Shown here: positions 55,192-64,000 of the stretch, one piece after another | Numbering within the stretch: position 1 is the first letter of the stretch | How the letters are laid out: every line of letters begins with the position of its first letter | Source: Merluccius polli | Lineage: Eukaryota > Chordata > Actinopteri > Gadiformes > Merlucciidae | Assembly (NCBI GenBank): GCA_030340625.1 | Contig: JAOPHQ010006326.1 | Location: forward strand, 1-64,000 | Reading direction: 5' to 3' | DNA: 64,000 nt | Translations under genes and position numbers: made by a program | Notes under the pieces: generated by a model | The model's input: only the letters and a program-made list of their open reading frames with translations | Told to the model about the DNA's origin: nothing | Database searches by the model: none

Positions 55192-56275
55192 CAGGAGCTA
55201 CCAAGTAAGACAGAAACTATATGTGGGAACCTTGCTAAGTGTGTCGGCAGGCCTGCTGTTCCTGTACGGGCTCCTGAGAATCATCACGGACAACCCTGAC
55301 CCAACCCCGACGACCACCTGGATCCCAACGTGGAGTTGGGAATGGGAAACCCCCAACAACGGCGGTACCAACTGCACCAACCCTGACAACGCCACCCGCA
55401 CCACGCCACCCAAGGTACTATCCATAACCCCCCAATTGCCTACAACCCCCCTGCCCGCAGACGCAGAACCACCATCCCCTACGATAACCCCCATGCCCCA
55501 CGAAGAAACGACTCCGACCCCTGCCTCCGCCAGTTCGATGGCGTCCAGATCACCCACATCAACGGCACCAAACGTATGTACTCTATCCCCCTACACACCC
55601 TATTCACCGACACTATATGGGGACGCGCCGGCTCCAGATGGGAGCATGACAACAAGTATGTGTGCGATGGACCGATAGGGGGGGAACCCGCATGGTCGAA
55701 AGGCGCTTCCTGGGGATATAGTCTGACGGGGTGTAGCAATTCGTGGCACATTCTGTGGGACACCAGAGACGAAGGGGCTGGGGTAGGCGTAGCGGGAATC
55801 GGCAACCGAGTAGCTAGTACAGTCACCAACCATCACAGGCGCTCGGACGATACTAGACTACTCCAGGAGGGCGGGGGATTAAGCATGGAAGGGAAGAACG
55901 TGATCCTTACCCTCACCTCGGTCGGCGCTCACAAATATCACAAATCCTCTATGCCCCTCCGAACCAAACGTTTTATATCTAACTGTGGGTGTTAGCCGAT
56001 GGGGAGCATGGGACCCCATGAGCGTTGTTAGAGTTAATATCCTACCTGAATCGAAACCGTCAACTCCAGCAGTTACATACTCTGAACAAGGCGTAACCAT
56101 ATTCAACGTAGATTCCACTAATGATATACCCACCGACATATTCACTCAAGCCATCGGGTTGTCTGAAGCTAATCAATGGCTAGCATGGCTAGTAGGCACC
56201 GTCCGCCCGCAAGGCCTATCCGACTGCGTCGCTTGTGCTCGTCCCGCTCTGACTACTACTATCCCCGTAGCCTGG
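55160..56275 (+). pseudogene. Retroviral env surface-subunit remnant, part 1
   Basis: Starts probably at the ATG at 55160, overlapping the pol end. An N-terminal hydrophobic segment (LYVGTLLSVSAGLLFLYGLL) and a Pro/Thr-rich stretch are followed by Cys/Trp-containing sequence. The reading changes frame near 55520-55600 and again near 55990, and stops exist in each frame, so it is broken. The assignment to env rests on position after pol, leader-like segment, Asn-X-Ser/Thr sites and Cys content. No close family match is claimed. Confidence 0.6.
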
Positions 56276-56808
56276 CTCCGCCCGCCTACGTACTTCCGCT
56301 CAATTTTCATTTCACTTCAGTACTAGGTCTGGGAGTGCTGTATGTTAGAACGATTTCTTTTCCCTCAAATGTGCCTTCCAATCAGCGAACAGGAGGCGCG
56401 GCCCCGCCTTCAAGTGGATTTCTCACTTGAAGGCGGGTGCTGTTGAAGTTTAAAACCTATTGGCTCTGCCCAGTGCCACTCTGGATCTGCCTTAACCAAT
56501 CGCTAACGTTTGGTCGTGACGTATTTCATGCGCCAGAAACCACGTTGCGCGCAGTATACAAACGGCAGATGCAGTGAGCATTAGCATTAGCCTGGTTCCG
56601 CCCGCCACCGTACTTACGCTCAATCACTGAAATTTGCGCACGACCGCTACGTCACTGTTCTCAGGCCGCGCCTCCTGTTCGCTGATTGGACCGCAGATTT
56701 TGGGGAAAAGTAATCGTTCTAACATAGTAGCACCGCCAGACCTTAGTACTGAAGTGAAATGAAAATTGAGCGGAAGTACGTAGGCGGGCGGAGCCAGGCT
56801 ACTATCCC
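56276..56808. mobile_element. Foldback (MULE-like) MITE inserted in env
   Basis: Long inverted ends (about 80-90 bp, starting TAGCCTGGCTCCGCCCGCC and mirrored by GGCGGGCGGAGCCAGGCTA). The 9-bp direct repeat CTATCCCCG lies just outside both ends (before 56267-56276 and after 56803). Long terminal inverted repeats plus a 9-bp duplication fit Mutator-like elements. No transposase. Confidence 0.72.
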
Positions 56809-56990
56809 CGTATACCTCAACGAAACTGATGACCCCCGAGGCACATACTGTATGATACGACTCTTTATAGAACCTCCCCCCGAGAATTGTACTCTCCTCG
56901 GTAATCTATTTCCCCCCAGTCTGACGCAAATCACAACACGTGTGTGCACCGTGTACACCACAACACACGTGTGCATCGCAACCACACCAT
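56809..56990 (+). pseudogene. Retroviral env remnant, part 2
   Basis: The same reading resumes after the foldback element with a glycosylation-type site (LNETDD) and several cysteines (TYCMIRLF, ENCTLLGN), to about 56990. It then gives way to unrelated sequence. No furin-like site, fusion peptide or transmembrane subunit was seen. Confidence 0.5.
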
Positions 56991-57249
56991 GGAGGACCCG
57001 ACTCGGCCTCAGAGAACGAGATGTGGAGACCTTCAGACCAGATCCTCTCTCAAGGACTCACACAAAGACCACTGAAGAATATCAATCTGGAGAGAGGGAG
57101 AGAGAGAGGGGGAGAGAGACAGAGAGGGGGAGAGATACCCCATGACGCTCTGTCACCGGTGACTGATCGAGTCACACCATTGGTCGGAGTGAGTGATGAC
57201 ACTTCCTGGCTGCACCTGATTGGACGAACGCTTCCAGTGGCTGTCTGCC
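56991..57249. repeat. (GA)n-rich simple repeat and flank
   Basis: GAGAGAGGGAGAGAGAGAGG-type tract at about 57089-57137. The rest is unassigned. Confidence 0.75.
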
Positions 57250-58667
57250 TTCAGGTTTCAAACTAACATGGCCGCCGCCTCACAAACAACCTCCCTAACC
57301 GCTAAAGAGGACAATAAAACAATAAAACTGAATCTGTCATCACTTCACTTCAACGGACGTTAGTTTAAACGTTTTTGGGAGAAACTCAACCCCACGCTCC
57401 CAGAATGCATTGCAGGCGGCGTCCTTCACCTCCTCCAGAGGGCCCATTATTAACAAGACCGCGGCAGGAAGGAGGAAACCGGCTTCCTGCTCCGCGTTTA
57501 TGGACTCATAAAGAGGAAAACCCGGATCCGCCGCGCCTCCCCACCGCCTTTCATGGCGCTACACAGGCGTACATAAAAGATAAGATATGTACACATACGC
57601 GCCGCCGCCGCCGCCGCCGTATTAAACGGGATATTGCCAAGCTGACATCAAGGTCCTGGAGATAACTAGCTGCCGGAACATCACAGCCGCCTTTCAGAGT
57701 CGAGTAAAGCGACTCCGCACGCACGCCAATTACACTGATAGCGCCGGCGCCATGTGCTCCCGGACTGCCGCCCCGCTCGCTTTATCTCCCCAAGCCGACG
57801 CCGCTTTTAATCACCGCCGACGACTTCAGCCATTTCCTTTTTTTTAGCGGGAAGCCCTGAACTGTTTACGCTAGCTGTGCATGTATTTGATGCGCGGCTA
57901 AAAAGGGAGATAAAAGTTTTATGGGGAATTTAAACACGAACCCGTTTCCCACAAGGAGGCGGTCGGCGGTTAGCAACGCGCCACCGAACAAATAAAAACT
58001 CAAAGGAGAGAAAATGGCGTCCGGCTCTCCGGGTCGCACTCACTTCCTGTCAGCTTAATAGGAACATCATGGCTGGCGTCTGATCAGGGCTTTGCGGCGC
58101 CGGCCTGATTAAAACCCCAGACTGGATCCGGAGGCCGGCTTCCTGTCCGCGCCGCGAGGTTAATTTCCCCTTCGGAGAGACGAGCGCCGGAGGATCGACA
58201 CAGAAAGACACGTCCAAACAACATGTGAGAGGCCGCGAGGAGACAAATGAGGCCGCCATGACACGGCGGCGCTCCTCCCGGGCTTTCGCAAATGACTCCT
58301 CGCGCGACGGTGGCCAGCGGCGGCGTGTCTGCAGCGCCTAATGAGTGCTTCTGATGCGGGGAAGCTCAATAACTAATGGAAGTGGAAGTCTTGTCCTCTT
58401 ATTATAGCCTCAGAGGCGACAGTAAGCACCGGGTAATGTATTCAAACCAGCTGCCGCCGCCGCCGCACACTTACTAAGAAAAGGGGAGTTCAAAAAGGCG
58501 CTTGATAGGACCGACCGCCGGTCTTCACCGCGCCGCCAGGATCACTTATCCGGCGACACGGGAGGCGAGGCCTCTTCGTTAGCGCCGCCCGAGACAAACA
58601 CCGCCGCCACCGCCGCCGCTCGATGGCGTCGGAGTTTGGAAACACGGCCGCGGTTCGACAAACCGCT

Positions 58668-58702
<35 letters not shown>

Positions 58703-58990
58703 CTGACTGTGAATATCCACTATACGCGAATGATCGCGCGCGATTTGCCGCCTCCATTCACTTTCTATGGGACGCGAGCAATTCGCAAAGACTTTGTAAA
58801 TACGCTGCGATAATCTGCACTAAACACTACAGAACCGTTTAATCCGTCATCCAGGATAAACACACAGCGGCGCCGCTTGTGACCTTCAGCGAACGCCGCC
58901 GCCGCCGCCCATCGGGAATCTTAAGAGGTGATGCCGGCGGGGGGAGCGTGTCACTTCCTGTTTGGCCTCGTTTGTCAACTGCCACGCTGC
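57250..58990. other. GC- and CpG-rich region with CCG runs
   Basis: Many CGCCGC tracts, for example 57599-57619, 58452-58466 and 58665-58700. Inverted pieces occur but there is no coding pattern. It could be a CpG island of a gene outside the window or an old GC-rich repeat. No exon or splice structure was found. Confidence 0.5.
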
Positions 58991-59789
58991 TCATGAATTT
59001 GGATGAAATCTAAATACATTAAAATCTGATTTCTCATTTGTTGACCTCCCAAAGGCCACAGCGGCGCTGCGGCACTGCAGCACGTCGTAAATGTTTACAT
59101 ATATCCCATATATCACCATATAAAATATAGTGGTCAATATCACAAACAATACCTGGAATGTCATATTTATCAAGATTTATGACACAAGGTTAGTGTGCTC
59201 TTGCTCTGCTTGTTCATGTAGAATAGAGTTCACAATATTAATATATAAAAGCGTTTATATAATAGCACCTTTTTACAGTTTAGCAGAAATAAGATATAAT
59301 AATAAAACATTTAACTCCGACATCGCTGGTAATCACAACATAGTGACTGCAAGCGGTGCGATTGCGTTACCTTGATTTTAAACGACTGCACGCTTTTTAA
59401 CATTTAATTGCATATCCTCGTTCATTAACTTAATGACTCTCATAACGACCCGTAGTTTAATTAGGATGTTTCCATCTCCTGATCTTCATCATCACCTACA
59501 AGATGGACGACTTCTCCCCATGTTTAAAACCACAATGAACAGACATGAAGTTGCACAACGTCTCCACAAAGTCACCATGACCCAACATGGCCGCTGCTTC
59601 CTGCATCACCACAGCCGTTGCCTAGCGACCATAAAGTTTAAACTGTTCAGTAATTAAACAGAGCGTCTATTGGAAGACACTTGGTGGTTTTTGGGTCTTG
59701 CAGGGATCTGGTCTCAGGACCTCCAGGTTGCAGACCTTGGGGGTCAAACCAGGAACTGCTCAGCTGCTGCACCTTAACACTCAGCAGCA
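58991..59789. other. No gene recognised
   Basis: AT-rich to mixed DNA. Short frames have no family motif. Confidence 0.5.
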
Positions 59790-60115
59790 CCTCATCCTGG
59801 ACCTAGACCTAGGTCTCCACCTGAACCTGGACCTAGTCTCCACCTAAACCTAGGTCTAGGTCTCCACCTAGACCTAGGTCTAGGTCTCCACCTAAACCTA
59901 GACCTAGGTCTCCACCTAGACCTAGACCTAGGTCTCCACCTAAACCTAGACCTAGGTCTCCACCTAAACCTAGGTCTCCACCTAAACCTAGACCTAGGTC
60001 TCCACCTAAACCTAGGTCTCCACCTAAACCTAGACCTAGGTCTCCACCTAGACCTAGGTCTAGGTCTCCACCTAAACCTGAGTCTAGGTCTCCACCTAGA
60101 CCCAGGTCTGACTTC
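59790..60115. repeat. CCTAGACCTAGGTCT minisatellite
   Basis: Irregular tandem units built from CCTAGACCTAGGTCTCCA and CCTAAACCTAGGTCTCCA. AGACCTAGGTCT is a perfect palindrome, so most units can fold on themselves. Confidence 0.92.
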
Positions 60116-60419
60116 AGGTCAGTAATAAATAAACTGGATTTGCAATTCAGTTGTTATTTCAGATGTGGGGAATTAAATTGCGTAATTGTTTGCAGTTGAT
60201 TATTTTTTGTGATTTATTTTAATGTTGTGGTTAAAAGACTTCTTCTGGTCGATGTAGTTTTAAATAATAATAATAATAATAATAATAATATAATACATTT
60301 CATTTGTTTGCCACCTTTCCGTACTCATGGTCACCTGACAGTGAAGTTAAAAGAAACAGAAGCAGAAATGCAAAAAGTAACAAATCAATAAATAGCTGTT
60401 GCGGTGAGCATATTGACTC
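60116..60419. repeat. (AAT)n microsatellite and flanking repeat fragment
   Basis: (AAT)n at about 60263-60289, followed by ATACATTTCATTTGTTTG...GGTCACCTGACAGTG, related to 52940-53060. Confidence 0.65.
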
Positions 60420-60643
60420 ATTTCCGGTCTACTTCCTGCTCTGTGTACACTGTTTGGTGTTGTAGCTGTCGGTGAACGCTAAATATACATTTGTTTTACT
60501 CATTACAGCGGTTATTTACCCGCTTAAACATTTAAACGTAGACTAGTTCCACCGGATCACTCGGAGCTACTTCTTTCTTTTAGCGACTTGTCGCTATTTT
60601 AAAGTCTTCACACGCTAGTTACATTAAGCATTAGCAGTTAGCG

Positions 60644-61768
60644 ATGTCTTCTCCCTCTTCCTCTGCTCCTCTGTCCTGCTCAGTGTGCCAAATGTTTAGT
60701 TACTCCTCCACCTCTTTTAGTGATAATGGTACCTGTATTAAATGTAGTTTATTTACTGCGCTGGAGGTGAGGATTAGTGACTTGGAGGTACCGCACCACA
60801 CCGTCTCCGGTAGTCTGTGCCGGCCGGAGGTAGCCCTAGTTAGCCGTCCCCCGGTAGACCCCGATTCAACCCACTGGACCCACTGGACCCACGGCTCACC
60901 ACCAGCCCACTGGACCCACTGGAGCCACGGCTCACCACCAGCCCACTGGACCCACTGGACCCACGGCTCACCACCAGCCCACTGGACCCACTGGACCCAC
61001 GGCTCACCACCAGCCCACTGGACCCACTGGACCCACGGCTCACCACCAGCCCACTGGACCCACTGGACCCACGGCTCACCACCAGCCCACTGGACCCACG
61101 GCTCACCACCAGCCCACTGGACCCACTGGACCCACGGCTCACCACCAGCCCACTGGACCCACTGGACCCACGGCTCACCACCAGCCCACTGGACCCACTG
61201 GACCCACGGCTCACCACCAGCCCACTGGACCCACTGGACCCACGGCTCACCACCAGCCCACTGGACCCACTGGACCCACTGGACCCGCTGAGGAGCAGAC
61301 TCTGGTTTTTGGCTCTTCTATAGTCAGAAAGGTGGAGTGAGTGAAGCCAGCGGAGTCAGATGTGTCCCTGGGGCCGAGCGCTGAATCCCATTTAAAACTG
61401 CTGACTACAGACAAACGTAAATATCATAAGATTGTTATTCACGTCGGCGGTAGTGACTCCGATTACGCCAATCGGAGGTCACTAAAATTAATGTGGAGTC
61501 GGTGTGTAGATACGCCAAAACCATGTGGGCCACCGTAGTTTTCTCTGGACCCCTGCCCATGTGACCAGTGACGTCATGTATAGCCGCATGGCGTCCTTCC
61601 ACCGCTGGCTGTCCAGGTGGTGTCCAGCAAACCATGTGGGCTTCATTGATAATTGGCAGCCTTTTTGGGGAAAACCTGGTTTGATTGGGAGAGACGGCAT
61701 CCATCCCACGTTGGATGGAGCGGCTCTCTTATCCAGGAATATGATGCAGTTTATTTCTAAAACCTGAC
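60644..61768 (+). pseudogene. L2 ORF1 with zinc-binding motif, repeat expansion and SGNH domain
   Basis: The ATG at 60644 starts a reading with CSVC (12-15) and CIKC (31-34), a treble-clef-like pair. It then enters a 12-residue tandem repeat (HWTHWTHGSPPA, nt 60870-61285). SGNH blocks follow in other frames: block I VFGSSIVRKV (about 61305), block III-like HVGGSDSDYAN (about 61440), block V DGIHPTLDGAALLSRN (about 61698). Stops and frame changes (for example 61338-61340) make it inactive. L2/CR1 ORF1 proteins are RNA-binding, and the esterase domain's role is not settled. Confidence 0.75.
60870..61285 (+). repeat. 36-bp coding minisatellite in L2 ORF1 (about 11 units)
   Basis: Unit made of CCCACTGGACCCACTGGACC followed by CACGGCTCACCACCAG. 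One unit (near 61084-61110) is 27 bp, lacking one CCCACTGGA. The unit length is a multiple of three, so frames stay open on both strands. Confidence 0.96.
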
Positions 61769-61863
61769 AGTCCAGAGTTGGGACCAGGAAGCAGAGTTGC
61801 TGTTTAACACACTTCTCTGCGCTTCCTCTAGTACAGTCCCCCACCCACCACCCCATAGAGACT

Positions 61864-63830
61864 GTGTCTGTCCCCCGACCGCCTACATTATGTAAAGAAA
61901 TAAAAACAAGAGGCGTTAACCATGAAAACCTAATAAAAATTAAAACCAACTCCTCAGTAGCACAAAATAAAAGAATTAAATGTGGACTGTTAAATATCAG
62001 GTCTCTGTCATCCAAAGCTGTTCTAGTGAATGAATTAATATCAGATTATGATATTGATTTGTTTTGTCTTACTGAGACCTGGTTGTCCCATGAGGATTAT
62101 GTTAGCCTAAATGAATCCACCCCCCCCAGTCATATTAATACTCACATTCCCCGAGGCGCAGGCCGAGGAGGTGGAGTAGCAGCTATATATGATTAAAGCG
62201 TTTTAATGGACCCTAAACCAAAACTAAATTATAATTCATTTGAAAGCATTGTTCTTAGTCTTTCTCACCCAAACTGGAAAACACTGGAGCCAGTCCTATT
62301 TGTTATAGTGTACCGCGCTCCTGGACCGGACTCTGATTTTATATCTGAATTCTCAGAGTTTCTATCAAGTTTAGTAAATCAGATAAAGTAATTATTGTAG
62401 GTGATTTTAATGTCCATGTGGATGTTACAAATGACAGCCTTAGTAACGCATTTACCTCATTAATAGACTCAATTGGCTTCTGTCAGAGTGTGAATAAACC
62501 AACCCATTGTTTTAATCACACTCTTGACCTTGTTCTATCATATGGCATGGATATTGAACATTTAATAGTTTTTCCACATAATCCTCTCCTATCTGACCAT
62601 TATTTAATAACTTTTGAATTTCTATTATTAGACTATAAGCCATTAAGCAAAACTTCCTACAGCAGATGTCTATCTGACAGTGCTGTAGCTAAGTTTAAGG
62701 AGGAGATTGCATCAGTGTTTAATTCAATGCCATATCTGAATATAACAGAGTCCTATATTAACTTTAGTCACTCCCAAATTGATAATCTTGTTAATAGTGC
62801 TGCAGGCTCTCTACAATCAACATTAGATTCTATCGCTCCTAGAAAACAGAAAATAATAAAACATAGGAAACTAGCACCGTGGTACAACCAACAAACTCGT
62901 CAATTAAAACAAGAAACAAGGAAATCAGAAAGGAAATGGCGCGCTTCCAATTTATTAGAAAATCGCTTAATATGGCAAAAATAATCTTAAAAATTATAGA
63001 AAGGCCCTCCGTAATGCCAGAGGAGCCTTTTACTCGGCACTAATAGAAGAAAATCAGCACTGTAGCCAGGCTGACAGAGAGTCACAGCTCTATTGAGCCA
63101 TGTATCCCCATCAACTTAAGTAGCAATGACTTCATGAACTTCTTTTATAATAAAATGATTACTATTAGAGAGAACATTAGTCACCAAATGCCCTCAATAG
63201 GTATCGCAGGCTCTCCAACATCAGACACTTTGACTGGTGCAACCTCAGATGTGTATTTGGAGTGTTTCTCTGCTGTCAGTCTTCATCAGTTAACTTCTAT
63301 AATTTCTTCATCGAAGTCATCAACCTGTCTGTTAGACCCCATCCCAACTAGGCTGCTTAAAGAAACTGTACCCTTAATTCGCACTTCTTTACTGGATATG
63401 ATTAATCTTTCTTTATTATCAGGATATGTACCACAGTCCTTTAAAGTAGCTGTAATTAAACCCCTTCTTAAAAAGCCCACTCTTGACCCGGGGGTTTTAG
63501 CCAACTATAGACCGATTTCTAATCTCCCCTTTCTGTCTAAGATTCTGGAGAAAGTAGTCGCCAAACAATTGTGTGACTTTCTACATAACAATAGTTTATT
63601 TGAGGATTTCCAGTCAGGATTTAGAGTTCATCATAGCACAGAGACAGCTCTGGTTAAAGTTAATAATGACCTTTTGATTGCTTCTGACAATGACTTGTCT
63701 CTGTACTTGTATTATTAGATCTTAGTGCTGCCTTTGACACCATTGATCATAATGGAGCATCAAATTGGCATTAAAGGAACCGCACTAAGCTGGTTTAGGT
63801 CCTATTTATCAGATCGTTCACAGTTTGTAC
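61864..63830 (+). pseudogene. L2 ORF2: endonuclease and truncated RT
   Basis: Endonuclease blocks: CGLLNIRSLSSK and FCLTETWLSHEDY (61980-62090), GAGRGGGVA, YRAPGPDS, GDFNVHVDVTND (about 62403) and LSDHYLITFEF (about 62590). RT: LKKPTLDPGVLANYRPISN, ILEKVVAKQL, FQSGFRVHHSTETAL. A stop near 62194, frame changes near 62391 and 62985-63130, and a stop at 63718 make it non-functional. The catalytic RT DD box is not reached before the MITE. Confidence 0.8.
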
Positions 63831-64000
63831 TAGCCTGGCAGACCAGACCCACATCAGAAAGATGTAAGGTCTGGCGTAGCTCCATTGGCAGTGTGGGCGG
63901 GATAAACGGTTGTCTTTCAAGTTCCCTCTGCACGCAATAGGATAGCGCTACAACCAATCAGAGCAACGAAGAAGGTGACGTAGTCAGAGCGACGGCTCTG
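63831..64000. mobile_element. MITE left end, continues beyond the window
   Basis: It begins TAGCCTGGCAGACCAGACCC directly after L2 RT sequence and contains AGGTCTGGCG and CCAATCAGAGC motifs. The right end is outside the window, so the family and target duplication cannot be set. Confidence 0.55.

Larger units (their letters stand above)
46295..56990 (+). mobile_element. Broken endogenous retrovirus, gamma/epsilon-like
   Basis: Order: LTR (split by a 2-kb transposon), tRNA-Trp-type primer site, leader, gag remnant, long non-retroviral insertions, integrase, overlapping env remnant split by a foldback element. No protease, RT/RNase H, transmembrane env or 3' LTR is visible. The integrase C-terminus with GPRWKGPYKVLLATP (GPY/F module) and pol-env overlap are typical of gamma/epsilon retroviruses. 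The copy is defective. Confidence 0.78.
60420..63830 (+). mobile_element. L2-clade LINE, decayed and truncated by a MITE
   Basis: A two-ORF LINE. ORF1 has CxxC pairs and an SGNH/esterase domain; ORF2 has an apurinic-type endonuclease and the L2-type RT start (LANYRPISNLPFLSKILEK, FQSGFRVHHSTETAL). The 5' border is estimated. The RT stops inside the fingers/palm at FRSYLSDRSQFV (about 63828), where another transposon begins. Confidence 0.82.

Noticed and set aside
60840..61253. Long minus-strand frame with Gly/Ser/Val repeats
   Set aside because: It is only the antisense reading of the 36-bp repeat in L2 ORF1. A unit length divisible by three keeps all frames open.

Overview
The window looks like a repeat-dense, probably subtelomeric piece of a teleost fish genome. 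The evidence is TTAGGG-type telomeric repeats, one spliced interferon-inducible GTPase (IRG) gene, and a collection of transposons typical of fish: a Penelope-like element, BEL/Pao, Ty3/Gypsy, an RTE-type LINE with a GATG tail, an L2 LINE, a 5S-derived SINE, hAT-like elements and a gamma/epsilon-type endogenous retrovirus. Only the IRG gene (about 16.6-20.5 kb) looks like an ordinary host gene.

Layout. 1-2790: Penelope-like retroelement (PLE) with an SGNH-hydrolase-like ORF, then an intact RT + GIY-YIG ORF. The two ORFs overlap in the -1 phase, and the overlap holds a U_UUA_AAC heptamer in the correct phase, 7 nt before a GC-rich hairpin. The PLE ends 8 nt before telomeric CCCTAA repeats (2799-3070). 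These grade into a subtelomeric satellite whose 14-bp unit carries one TTAGGG on the G strand (3071-4786). 6042-13865: a young, full-length BEL/Pao element on the minus strand, inserted in a 48-bp hairpin-forming satellite with a 5-bp target duplication. 13866-14821: more of that satellite. 14822-18740: mixed transposon DNA, including the promoter, first exon and first intron of the IRG gene. 18998-20456: IRG coding exons.

20705-46294: a composite higher-order repeat. Each unit of about 4.4-5.6 kb consists of segment A, a 48-bp satellite array, a spacer with long poly-C/poly-G runs, a decayed Gypsy integrase 3' end and a 1346-bp hAT-like element. There are about four copies. Copy 2 also carries a 1040-bp hAT MITE and an RTE/Rex3-like LINE. 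Between copies 2 and 3 lies an inverted copy of the subtelomeric satellite (35562-38337).

46295-56990: a broken endogenous retrovirus (LTR split by a 2-kb hAT-like element, tRNA-Trp type primer site, gag remnant, integrase, env remnant split by a foldback element). No protease, RT or 3' LTR is visible. A 5S-SINE containing an expanded 34-bp minisatellite sits inside it. 57250-58990 is GC-rich with CCG runs. 59790-60115 is a minisatellite. 60420-63830 is a decayed L2 LINE whose ORF1 contains a 36-bp tandem repeat and a second, unrelated SGNH domain. A MITE cuts it off at the right edge.

The most promising candidate for something undescribed is the left edge: an SGNH-bearing, endonuclease-containing PLE that apparently uses -1 frameshifting and is joined to telomeric repeats in the orientation expected for priming from a chromosome's G-rich 3' end. 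All family names are judged by eye from motifs; no database search was run.
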